From NCBI RefSeq assembly GCF_003096715.1, contig NZ_QEOL01000001.1, positions 124,001-188,000 on the forward strand: a DNA stretch of 64,000 nt. Direction: 5' to 3'. Positions 43,544 through 51,493 of this stretch are shown here, in pieces. The translations under genes were made by a program, and so were the position numbers. The stretch's first letter is position 1. Each line of letters opens with the position of its first letter. The stretch is from Paraburkholderia silvatlantica (GTDB taxonomy: Bacteria; Pseudomonadota; Gammaproteobacteria; Burkholderiales; Burkholderiaceae). Under the pieces are notes generated by a model, which did not search any database, was not told the DNA's origin, and was given only the letters and a program-made list of their open reading frames with translations.

Positions 43544-44416
43544 TCAGTCGAAGATGTGCTTGAAACGGCGTTCGGCGAGACGGCTGCAGCCCATCACGAT
43601 CGCCACATTGGCGACCAGCAGCAGCACGGCAATGCTCGCGCCCAGCGGCCAGTTCAAGGTGCCGAGGAACTCGTCGTAGGCGGCCGTGGCGACGACTTTC
43701 AGACGTCGTCCGCCGATCAGCGCGGGCGTGGCGAACGCGGAGGCCGAAAGCGCGAACACGATGATCGAGCCCGAGAGCACGCCCGGCATGATCTGCGGCA
43801 GGATCACGCGGCGGAACACGCGCAGCGGCGAGGCGCCGAGCGAGCGCCCGGCCCATTCCACCTGTGGATCGAGCTTTTGCAGCGTTGCCCAGACCGACAT
43901 CACCATGAATGGCACGAGCACGTGCGTCAGGGCGATGATGGTGCCCGTCATGGTGAACACGAGGCGAATGGGCTCGTCGGTGATGTGCAGTGCCTGGAGG
44001 GCGTGGTTGAGCACGCCGTTGTTGCCCAGCAGGATTTGCCAGCCGAGCGTGCGCACCACCACCGAGATCAGCAGCGGGCCGAGCACGATCAACAGGCAAA
44101 CGGATTGCCAGGGCCTGCGCATGCGTGCGAGCACCAGCGTTTCGGGCACGCCCAGCACGATGGAGAGCAGCGTGACGGCGAACGCGAGTCCCGCCGTGCG
44201 AAGGAAAATTTCGCCGTAGTAGGGATCGCTCAGAACTTCCAGGTAATTGGTGATAGTCCAGCCGCGCTGCACGCCTGCAATGTCGCTGAACACATGAAAC
44301 GACAGCACGAAGGTGAGAATGAGCGGCACCAGCAGCAGCGCGAGAAAGAGCAGCAGCGCGGGCGCGGAGAGCAGCCATGGCGCGGCGCCCGCGCGCGAGT
44401 CGTCAAGCGTTGCCAT
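43544..44416 (-). CDS. ABC transporter permease, PotB-like
   Basis: A 290-residue permease with six helices and an EAA-type loop (WAGRSLGASPLRVFRRVI). The start at 44416 lies within the last 14 bases of the ATPase gene; the frame is open to 44440 but that part is inside the ATPase gene. It forms the channel with the PotC-like partner. The long periplasmic loop between TM1 and TM2 (GWTITNYLEVLSDPYYGEIF) is usual for PotB. Confidence 0.94.
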   Translation of the reverse strand: MATLDDSRAGAAPWLLSAPALLLFLALLLVPLILTFVLSFHVFSDIAGVQRGWTITNYLEVLSDPYYGEIFLRTAGLAFAVTLLSIVLGVPETLVLARMRRPWQSVCLLIVLGPLLISVVVRTLGWQILLGNNGVLNHALQALHITDEPIRLVFTMTGTIIALTHVLVPFMVMSVWATLQKLDPQVEWAGRSLGASPLRVFRRVILPQIMPGVLSGSIIVFALSASAFATPALIGGRRLKVVATAAYDEFLGTLNWPLGASIAVLLLVANVAIVMGCSRLAERRFKHIFD

Positions 44417-45473
44417 GAGCGCCCTCCCGCGTGAGCACACGCAGATCGTCGTCGGTCCAGGCGAGTCCCACTACGTGGCCTTCCTCGGGCGGTGGCGCGC
44501 CGCGGTTGGGCTGCGCGACGTGCAGCTTGCCGAGCGAGGTTTCCACGGCGAGCAGCCATTGATTGCCCACGAACACGCGAGTCGTCACGCGCCCCGTGAG
44601 GCGCGCGTCGCCGTTGGCCAGATGCACTTTTTCAGGGCGGATGTACACGTTCACGGCGCCCGCCACTTCGCGGCCTTCATGGGGCACATGCAGCGTCGTC
44701 CCGCCTACCTCGACCTCGGCGCAGCGCGGATTGCGGCGCAGCACTTCGCCCGCGAGCGTGTTGGTGCGGCCAAGGAAGGTGGAAGCGAACGGTGTGGCCG
44801 GGCGCTCGTAAGCGTCGAACGGCGTGCTCAGCTGCGCGATGGTGCCGCGGTGCATGACGGCGATGCGGTCGCTCATCGTCATCGCTTCCACCTGGTCGTG
44901 CGTGACGAGCAGGGTCGTGATGCCGAGGCGCTTCTGGATGGCGCGCAGTTCGATATGCATCTCTTCGCGCAGCTTGGCGTCGAGATTGGACATCGGCTCG
45001 TCGAGCAGCAGGAGTTCCGGCTGCATGGCCAGCGCGCGGGCGATCGCCACGCGCTGTCGCTGGCCGCCCGAAAGCTCCTTCGGGTAGCGTGCGTCGAGCC
45101 CGCGCAAACGCACGAGTTCCAGCGCCTCCCCAACGCGCTCGGCGCGTTGCGCGCGCTTCATCTTCTGCATCTCCAGACCGAAGCCCACGTTGCCGGCCAC
45201 GGTCATGTGCGGAAAGAGCGCATAGCTTTGAAACACCACGCCGATGCCGCGTTTCTCGGGCCGCTCGTGGGTGATGTCGCGGCCATCGAGCGTGATGCGG
45301 CCCGTGGTCGGCGTGACGAAGCCCGCGATCATCTGCAGTGTGGTCGTCTTGCCGCAGCCCGAAGGACCGAGCAGCGAAAGGAATTCGCCGCGCGCAACCG
45401 TGAGGTCGAGCTGCTCGATCGCCGTGAAGTCGCCGTAGCGCTTCGAGATGCCTTGCAGGGTGAGGAAGCTCAT
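44403..45473 (-). CDS. ABC transporter ATPase, PotA-like
   Basis: A 356-residue ATPase. Walker A GPSGCGKTT (about residues 37-45), Q-loop VFQSYALFPHMTV, signature LSGGQRQRVAIAR, Walker B LLLDEPMSNLDA and switch His in LLVTHDQVEAM are all intact. A C-terminal TOBE-type regulatory domain follows (about residues 240-356, with the RPEKVHLA motif). This is the CUT1/polyamine-opine type. It lies between the binding-protein gene (50-bp gap) and the permeases. Confidence 0.95.
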   Translation of the reverse strand: MSFLTLQGISKRYGDFTAIEQLDLTVARGEFLSLLGPSGCGKTTTLQMIAGFVTPTTGRITLDGRDITHERPEKRGIGVVFQSYALFPHMTVAGNVGFGLEMQKMKRAQRAERVGEALELVRLRGLDARYPKELSGGQRQRVAIARALAMQPELLLLDEPMSNLDAKLREEMHIELRAIQKRLGITTLLVTHDQVEAMTMSDRIAVMHRGTIAQLSTPFDAYERPATPFASTFLGRTNTLAGEVLRRNPRCAEVEVGGTTLHVPHEGREVAGAVNVYIRPEKVHLANGDARLTGRVTTRVFVGNQWLLAVETSLGKLHVAQPNRGAPPPEEGHVVGLAWTDDDLRVLTREGAHGNA

Positions 45474-45522
45474 GAGCGTCGGTCCTCGCTGTGCGTTGGG
45501 TGCGGGGCAAGGCGCGCTGACA

Positions 45523-46590
45523 TCAGCGCTCGACCGAACGGTTCCAGCGCTCGGTCCACTCGGTGCGATGCTCGTTGATGGTGCTCCAGTCCATCGCCGT
45601 GAGCTTCGCGATCTGGTCGGGACCGTAAGGCACGCGCGCGGCCACTTCCGGCGTGAGCCTGACGGTCTTGTTGACGGGACCCAGGCCGATGTCCGCCGCC
45701 TGCTGGGCCTGCACTTCGGGGCTCAACAGGTACTGGATGAACTGCTGCGAAAGCTGGGGCTGCGCGTTCTGCGCGACGGAGCACGCGGCCACCTGCAGTG
45801 CCACGCCGCCTTCCTTCGGGTAGATGAACTTGAGCGGGAAGCCGGTGTTTTGCAGCGCCACCGCGCGGCCGCTGCCGTAAGGCGCGATGATCACGTCGCC
45901 GGATTGCATGAGACCGTCCATTTCGCCGGGCGTGGGCGCCCACGAAAGCACGTTGGGCGCGACCTGCTTCGTCATGGCCTTGAAGCCTGGGTCGATGTCC
46001 TTCTCGCCGCCGCCGTTCAGGCGCGCGAGCATCACGAGCGTATGCAGGCCGTAGGTGTTGGTGATGGGAGGCACGCCGAGCTTGCCCTTCACGCGCGCGT
46101 CTTCGAGCGACTTCCACGAATCTGGCGCGGGCAGGCCGAGCTTTTTGAACGCCTGTTCGTTATAGCCGATGCCGGTCGCGACCATGCCCACGCCCACGGC
46201 GGTCGGGCCGATGTGCGCGAGCGGATAGAGGTCCTTCATGACCGGAGCGTCGTCGAGCTTGCCGCACAGGCCGAGCTGCATCGCCTGATACATCGGACCG
46301 TCGTCCATCACGGCGACATTGATCTGCTCGTGGCCCTTTTGTGCCTGGAGCTTGGCGAGCGTGTCGCTCGAATTGCCCGCCACGTAGACGATCTTGACAT
46401 CATGCGCCTTTTCGAATGCCGGGATGATCTTCTGGCGATAGAGCTGTTCGTTGGAGCCACCGACATTGGCGACGTACAGCGTGGTTTCGGCCTGGGCGAG
46501 CGAGGCCGCGGCGAGCGTGCCGGCGACGGCGAGTGCGACGAATGCGGTTTTGGGGGAGAAGGTTGGACGACGGCGCATCGCGGCTTTCAT
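45523..46590 (-). CDS. ABC transporter periplasmic binding protein, PotD-like
   Basis: A 355-residue binding protein of the SBP_bac_8/PotD type with a Sec signal peptide of about 34 residues (ending ASLAQA). The start at 46590 is chosen because GGAG lies 9 bases upstream; ATG at 46605 or 46578 is possible. The mature protein starts with TTLYVANVGGSNEQLYRQ and keeps the two-lobe pattern (HDVKIVYVAGNSSDTLAKLQ, VIIAPYGSGRAVALQ). It is the first gene of the operon and is divergent from the LysR gene, which probably controls it. The ligand should match the dehydrogenases encoded downstream. Confidence 0.93.
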   Translation of the reverse strand: MKAAMRRRPTFSPKTAFVALAVAGTLAAASLAQAETTLYVANVGGSNEQLYRQKIIPAFEKAHDVKIVYVAGNSSDTLAKLQAQKGHEQINVAVMDDGPMYQAMQLGLCGKLDDAPVMKDLYPLAHIGPTAVGVGMVATGIGYNEQAFKKLGLPAPDSWKSLEDARVKGKLGVPPITNTYGLHTLVMLARLNGGGEKDIDPGFKAMTKQVAPNVLSWAPTPGEMDGLMQSGDVIIAPYGSGRAVALQNTGFPLKFIYPKEGGVALQVAACSVAQNAQPQLSQQFIQYLLSPEVQAQQAADIGLGPVNKTVRLTPEVAARVPYGPDQIAKLTAMDWSTINEHRTEWTERWNRSVER

Positions 46591-46779
46591 GACGACGATC
46601 TCCATTCGATTGTGGGGAGCGGCGAACCGGACAGTGCGCCGATGCATCGCAGTCTGTGCCGGACTGTTCATATCGTCCAATACGAATAAAATGCCAACCT
46701 ATACGGGGAAGATATGGACCAGGGTTAGGCCCTGGCGTAAGGATCAGGCTGGAATCAGGGTTAAGCCCAGGAGATCACC
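46591..46779. promoter_or_regulatory. Divergent control region with CAGGGTTARGCCC direct repeats
   Basis: A 189-bp gap between the transport-oxidation operon and its LysR gene. CAGGGTTAGGCCC at 46720-46732 and CAGGGTTAAGCCC at 46756-46768 match at 12 of 13 bases and are 36 bp apart. The first lies in a perfect palindrome, CCAGGG-TTAGG-CCCTGG (46719-46735). They are good candidates for recognition and activation sites of the LysR protein. An AGGAG just before the TTG at 46780 sets that gene's start. Confidence 0.55.
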
Positions 46780-47727
46780 TTGAATCTGAAGCACGTCGAG
46801 GCGTTTCGCGCGGTAATGGTGTCCGGTTCGATGACGGCCGCGGCGAAGGCGCTCTACACCTCCCAGCCCAACGTGAGCCGGCTGATCGGGCAACTGGAGC
46901 GCGAGACCGGGCTCACGCTGTTTCAGCGCGTGGGCATCCGCCTCATTCCCACGAGCGAGGGCAATGCGTTTTTTCGCGAGGTCGAGCGCGCGTACGTGGG
47001 TCTGCAAGGACTCAGCAACGCTGCCGCGCAAATCCGCAATCTCGGCAGCGGGCGGCTGCGCATTGCCGCCATGCCTTCCGCGGGGCTCACGCTCGTGCCG
47101 CATGCCATCGACAAGTTCCGCCGCCTCTTTCCAGGCGTGACGGTCTCGCTGCACGTGAATACATCGGGCACGGTGAATCACTGGACCGGTTCGCAGTTCT
47201 GCGATCTGGGCGTGGCGGTGTACATCAGCGAAGCGTCGAACTGCGAGGTCGAACTGCTTTCGAAGGTTGCGGCCGTCTGCGTGATGCCGGCCTCGCACCC
47301 GCTCGCGAAAAAGGCCATGATCCGGCCTGCCGATCTGGAGGGGGAATCGTTCATCTCGCTGTGCCATGGCGACGGCACGCGCACGCAAATGGACGAAGTG
47401 TTCCAGCGTGCGGGCGTGGAGCGCGTGCTCGCCATCGAGGCGCAGTACACGGCAATCTGCTGCGAGATGGTCCGCTGCGGCATGGGCGTGACGCTCGCGC
47501 ATCCCATCGTCGCGCGCGATTTCGCGGGGCCGGACATTGCGATCCGGCCGTTTTCGCCGGCGGTAATGTTCCCCACGTACTTGCTGTTTCCGCCGAACCG
47601 GCCGCGCGAGCGTCTCGTGGCCGAATTCGTCGAGGTGCTGCGCGAGCACCACGACGGCTTGATTGCGCAGATGAAACCGGGCGATCGCGAGCCCGCGCGC
47701 AAACGTGCGAAAAAAGCGGCGGTTTGA
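46780..47727 (+). CDS. LysR-family regulator (OccR/NocR-like)
   Basis: A 315-residue LysR protein. The helix-turn-helix is at about residues 16-40 (GSMTAAAKALYTSQPNVSRL), followed by a linker helix and the effector domain (RLRIAAMPSAGLTLVPHAID onward). The overall character, with an early SQPNVSR helix and YTAICCEMVRCGMGVTLAHP, fits the OccR/NocR group that senses opines. The TTG start has AGGAG seven bases upstream. Divergent from an ABC plus oxidase operon, it is the obvious activator. The tail is Lys/Arg/Ala-rich. Confidence 0.93.
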   Translation: MNLKHVEAFRAVMVSGSMTAAAKALYTSQPNVSRLIGQLERETGLTLFQRVGIRLIPTSEGNAFFREVERAYVGLQGLSNAAAQIRNLGSGRLRIAAMPSAGLTLVPHAIDKFRRLFPGVTVSLHVNTSGTVNHWTGSQFCDLGVAVYISEASNCEVELLSKVAAVCVMPASHPLAKKAMIRPADLEGESFISLCHGDGTRTQMDEVFQRAGVERVLAIEAQYTAICCEMVRCGMGVTLAHPIVARDFAGPDIAIRPFSPAVMFPTYLLFPPNRPRERLVAEFVEVLREHHDGLIAQMKPGDREPARKRAKKAAV

Positions 47728-47736
47728 GGCGCGCGA

Positions 47737-47940
47737 TCAAGCGCGGCTTGTCACACCGCGCTTCTTCTGCGCCGCGCGCTCCACGAGATGTTCGACCATG
47801 CGCTGCGCCGCGGGCTGCAGCGTGTCGAACGCACGAAAGCAGACGATGAAACGCCGTCGAGCCCATGTGTCGGTGAGGGGATGGCGTGCAAGTCTAGGAT
47901 GCGCAGGGTCTTGAGGCCGATGTCGTGCGCGGTGTCTCCT
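47737..47940 (-). pseudogene. LysR C-terminal remnant
   Basis: On the minus strand a frame ending in TGA at 47737-47739 reads like the end of a LysR regulator: HPLTDTWARRRFIVCFRAFD and QPAAQRMVEHLVERAAQKK. Immediately upstream a second frame reads HDIGLKTLRILDLHAI, which would fit just before it, so a frameshift near 47885 is likely. No helix-turn-helix part follows upstream. Its position, divergent from the CoA-transferase gene, is where that gene's regulator would be expected. Confidence 0.5.
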
Positions 47941-48154
47941 TGCCGCGTTTTCTGTGTTTCCAGATCGGAATCTGGCAGCTTCCGAAATACCGCTTTATGT
48001 ATTTTGCAGAATGCTTAAAATGAGCAGATCGCGGGAGACAAAAGCGGAGACACCCTCGTGCCCCCCTTACCGCAGCGCTGCGTGATACGTGAAGCCGGAC
48101 TGACGAAGACCTTCGGCGCAATCGCGCATCGTGCCTGACTAGTTCGAGATCCTT
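47941..48154. other. Intergenic region upstream of the CoA-transferase gene
   Basis: The part of the 427-bp gap (47728-48154) not taken by the LysR remnant. It carries a possible CoA-transferase promoter in the less GC-rich part around 47960-48030. Just before the gene, the frame ending at 48138 reads REAGLTKTFGAIAHRA, similar to the first residues of an ABC ATPase (xGLTKxFG), which may be another short remnant. GGTGTCTCC near 47932 and GGAGACACC near 48045 form a distant inverted pair. Confidence 0.35.
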
Positions 48155-49306
48155 ATGAATGTGCAAAACCGGTTGCCGCTCGAAGGCGTGCGCGTCGTCG
48201 AATTCACGCACATGGTCATGGGCCCCACCTGCGGGATGATCCTCGCGGACCTCGGCGCCGAAGTCATCAAGATCGAACCGCCCGGCGGCGACAAGACGCG
48301 CAACCTCCCGGGCCTCGGCATTGGCTTTTTCCGCTCGTTCAACCGCAACAAGAAAAGCGTGGTGCTCGACATCAACACCGAAGCGGGGCACACGGCGGCC
48401 GTCGAGCTGATCGGCCAGTGCGACGTGATGCTCGAAAACTTTCGGCCTGGTCTCATGGAAAAGCTTGGGCTCGATTACGCCACGCTCTCGCAGCGCTATC
48501 CGCGCCTCATTTACGTCTCGCACAAGGGCTTTTTGCCGGGCCCCTATGAAAAGCGGCTCGCGCTCGACGAAGTCGTGCAGATGATGGGCGGCCTCTCGTA
48601 CATGACCGGGCCCGCAGGGCGGCCGCTGCGCGCGGGGACGTCGGTGAACGACATCATGGGCGGCATGTTCGGCGCGATCGGCGTGCTGGCCGCGCTGCGC
48701 GAGCGCGACGCGACCGGGCACGGCCAGGAGGTGCAGAGCGCGTTGTTCGAGAACTGCGTGTTCCTCAGCGCGCAACACATGCAGCAATACGCCATGACGC
48801 ACGAAGCGCCGCCGCCCATGCCTTCGCGCGTGTCGGCCTGGAGCGTGTACGACGTGTTCATGCTTGCCGGGGGCGAACAGCTTTTCATCGGCGCGGTGAG
48901 CGACAAGCAGTTCGTGACGCTGTGCGACGTGATCGGCTGCCCGCAGCTCGCCGACGAGCCGCAGTTCGCGAACAACGCGCTGCGCGTGGCCGTGCGGCCT
49001 GAACTGCTCGAACGCCTCGGCGCTGTGCTCGCCACGCAGCAGGTGGCCGAACTCATGCCGCGCCTCGAAGCGGCCGGCATTCCGTACGCGCCGATCGTGC
49101 GCCCCGACCAGTTGCTCGACGATCCGCACCTCAAGGCGAGCGGCGGACTCGTGCCGATGCAGACCGACGACGGCGGCACGACCGAAGTCGTGCTGCTGCC
49201 GCTCATGATGGGCGGCCGCCGTCCCGGCGTGCGTCAGCCGCTCGCGAAGGTGGGCGAGCATACCGATGAGGTGCTGGCGGGACTCAAGTCACGCGCAGTG
49301 ACCTGA
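48155..49306 (+). CDS. Class III CoA-transferase (CaiB/BaiF/FRC family)
   Basis: A 383-residue CoA-transferase. The family start LEGVRVVEFTHMVMGPTCGM, LADLGAEVIKIEPPGGD and FNRNKKSVVLDIN are clear, and the catalytic Asp that forms the acyl anhydride lies in GTSVNDIMGGM at about residue 165-170. The protein moves CoA between carboxylic acids (such as formyl/oxalyl, carnitine or succinyl donors); the exact acid is not readable. No partner enzyme lies beside it in this window. A broken LysR gene sits divergent from it. Confidence 0.94.
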   Translation: MNVQNRLPLEGVRVVEFTHMVMGPTCGMILADLGAEVIKIEPPGGDKTRNLPGLGIGFFRSFNRNKKSVVLDINTEAGHTAAVELIGQCDVMLENFRPGLMEKLGLDYATLSQRYPRLIYVSHKGFLPGPYEKRLALDEVVQMMGGLSYMTGPAGRPLRAGTSVNDIMGGMFGAIGVLAALRERDATGHGQEVQSALFENCVFLSAQHMQQYAMTHEAPPPMPSRVSAWSVYDVFMLAGGEQLFIGAVSDKQFVTLCDVIGCPQLADEPQFANNALRVAVRPELLERLGAVLATQQVAELMPRLEAAGIPYAPIVRPDQLLDDPHLKASGGLVPMQTDDGGTTEVVLLPLMMGGRRPGVRQPLAKVGEHTDEVLAGLKSRAVT

Positions 49307-49385
49307 ACCGGCGGCAGACGAAGTAGAAGCAGCGGGTTCGCAGTTCCCCCGCAGGTCTGCCATATGGCTGCACGTGCAACGACGT

Positions 49386-49736
49386 TCAGGCTGCGGCGAT
49401 CACGTCGATGCGCAGCGTAGCGCCGCCCGATGCGATTTCGAGCAGACGATCGACGTTCGGGTGCGCGCCCGGACGACTGCGCGCGTCGGCGGTGTGCTCG
49501 GCGAACACGGCGAGGCCGTGCTCGGCGGCGTTGGCGTCGAGCGTGCCAAAGGCTTCGCGCAGATAGTGGTAGACCGCGAGCGAGCCCTGCTTGCCGGGCT
49601 TGTTTTCGATGCGCGCGGCCATGTTGCCCTGAGCGTCCACGAGATCGATGCGCTCGATGCCGTCGATGCCCGGCAGCAGTGCCAGATTGTCCTTGAAGAC
49701 GGTGCCCGGTTGAATTGCCTGAATCACTGAAAACAC
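49386..49736 (-). CDS. DUF2322-family protein
   Basis: A 116-residue cytoplasmic protein with no signal peptide. The sequence FKDNLALLPGIDGIERIDLVDAQ and IENKPGKQGSLAVYHYL, then AEHTADARSRPGAHPNVDRL, matches DUF2322, a small family of Betaproteobacteria and relatives with no known function. It is a single gene between the convergent CoA-transferase and a co-directional MFS gene, with gaps of 79 and 86 bp. Assignment rests on remembered family patterns. Confidence 0.8.
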   Translation of the reverse strand: MFSVIQAIQPGTVFKDNLALLPGIDGIERIDLVDAQGNMAARIENKPGKQGSLAVYHYLREAFGTLDANAAEHGLAVFAEHTADARSRPGAHPNVDRLLEIASGGATLRIDVIAAA

Positions 49737-49822
49737 TCCGTTGGTTCGATAATTGGCGTTGTGGAGCCGTATCTTAGCCGATCGGGTTTGGCCTCGCGCG
49801 AAACGGGCGCCGGTTGATCCCC

Positions 49823-51328
49823 TTACTCCTTCCCCACAGCCGAAAGCGGCGCAGCCACATGCTCCAACGATTTGCGCTCCGCGTCCACTCCCCAGATCGC
49901 AGCCACGATCGCCGCGGCGATCATGAGCGCCGATCCCACCACATACCCCGTAAACACCTCGCTGCGCTGATGCGTATCGATCAGCCGTCCAAAGAAAGCC
50001 GGACCGATAATCCCACCCAACGCGGTGCCGAACGAATAGAACACGGCGATGGCCAGCGCCCGAATCTCCAGCGGGAACGATTCACTCACTGTCAAATACG
50101 CGGAACTCGCCGCAGCCGAGGCGAAAAAGAAAATCACCATCCACGCGCCGGTTTGCATCGCCGCAGTGAGCATGCCTTGCTCGAACAGCCAACCGCTCGC
50201 CGTGAGCAGCACACCTGAGAGCGCATAAGTCGCGGCGATCATCGTGCGCCGGCCGATCACATCGAACAGCCGCCCCAGCAGGATCGGTCCAAGAAAATTG
50301 CCGAGCGCGAACGGCAGCAGATAGAGGCCCACGTCGCCGCCCGGCACGTGATAGAACTCCGTGAGCACCAGTGCGTAGGTAAAGAAAATGGCGTTGTAGA
50401 AGAAAGCCTGCGCCGTCATGAGAGAAAGCCCCACCAGCGCACGCCGGCGGTGCCGCACGAATATGGCGTGAAACACCGCGCGCAGCGGGGTGTGGCTGCG
50501 CGCATGCAGACGCAGCGGGTCGTCAGGCGGGTCTTCCAGCGTATGGCCCGCGTCGCGAAAGCGCGTTTCGATGCCCGCCACGATGCGCTTCGCCTCGTCG
50601 TGCTCGCCGTGCGTGAGCAGCCACCGCGGGCTTTCGGGAATCCAGCGGCGCATGGGCAAGATGATGAGCGCGAGCACCGCGCCGATGAAAAAGCACGCGC
50701 GCCAGCCCCAGTCCGCGGGCAGCAGGTGCGGGTCGAGCAGCACGACCGAGCCAGCCGCGCCCATGGCCGCGCCTACCCAGAACGTGCCGTTGATGCTGAG
50801 GTCGGTCCAGCCGCGCACGCGTGCGGGCGTGAACTCCTGGATTGTCGAATTGATGGCCGCGTACTCGCCGCCGATGCCCGCGCCCGTGATCGCGCGAAAC
50901 GCCACGAAGCTCGCGAAGCTCCATGAGAACGCCGTCGCGGCGGTGGCCAGCAGATACACGGCGAGCGTGATGAAGAAGAGCTTGCGGCGGCCCAGCCGGT
51001 CCGTGAGCCAGCCGAAGCCGAGCGCGCCGCACACCGCGCCCGCGATATACGCACTGCCGGCGAGCCCCACCTGCGCGTTGTCCAGATGCAGCACAGGGCT
51101 CGTTTTTAGCGCACTTGCTACCGCGCCGGCCAGCGTGACTTCCAGACCGTCGAGCAGCCACGTGACGCCCAGCGCCACGACGATGAGCACATGAAAGCGG
51201 CCCCACGGCAAGCGATCGAGGCGCGCGGGCAGCGTGGTTTCGACGATGGGAGGCTTGTCGGTCGTCTCGGTCGTGTCTGGAGGATTCATCGGGCAAGGCG
51301 GGGTTCGGCACGCGATGGCTTGTAGCAT
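49823..51328 (-). CDS. MFS transporter (sugar-porter / aromatic-acid symporter type)
   Basis: A 501-residue transporter with twelve membrane segments. TM1 holds VVALGVTWLLDGLEVTLAG, where the DG-x-E/D pair is typical of the AAHS/MHS-like group, and motif A between TM2 and TM3 reads GWLTDRLGRRKLF; the second copy is GRLFDVIGRRTM. It probably imports an organic acid or sugar with protons. The start at 51328 is chosen for AGGA 8 bases upstream; ATG at 51289 would begin MNPPDTTETTD and is equally usual for the family. The long cytoplasmic loop lies after TM6. Confidence 0.9.
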   Translation of the reverse strand: MLQAIACRTPPCPMNPPDTTETTDKPPIVETTLPARLDRLPWGRFHVLIVVALGVTWLLDGLEVTLAGAVASALKTSPVLHLDNAQVGLAGSAYIAGAVCGALGFGWLTDRLGRRKLFFITLAVYLLATAATAFSWSFASFVAFRAITGAGIGGEYAAINSTIQEFTPARVRGWTDLSINGTFWVGAAMGAAGSVVLLDPHLLPADWGWRACFFIGAVLALIILPMRRWIPESPRWLLTHGEHDEAKRIVAGIETRFRDAGHTLEDPPDDPLRLHARSHTPLRAVFHAIFVRHRRRALVGLSLMTAQAFFYNAIFFTYALVLTEFYHVPGGDVGLYLLPFALGNFLGPILLGRLFDVIGRRTMIAATYALSGVLLTASGWLFEQGMLTAAMQTGAWMVIFFFASAAASSAYLTVSESFPLEIRALAIAVFYSFGTALGGIIGPAFFGRLIDTHQRSEVFTGYVVGSALMIAAAIVAAIWGVDAERKSLEHVAAPLSAVGKE

Positions 51329-51493
51329 GCGCCGTTCCTGAAATGCCGGCCTGCGTGAAAACAGAAAAATCAGCATGTGAGGAAACGGTTGGCGTAACGT
51401 ATCATCTGTTCATACAAAAGCGGGTGACGTGCAGGGAACCTATGTCCGGGTCATGTCGGGAACGGGGCGCGCCATCCATGCGCAGGTGTGCCT

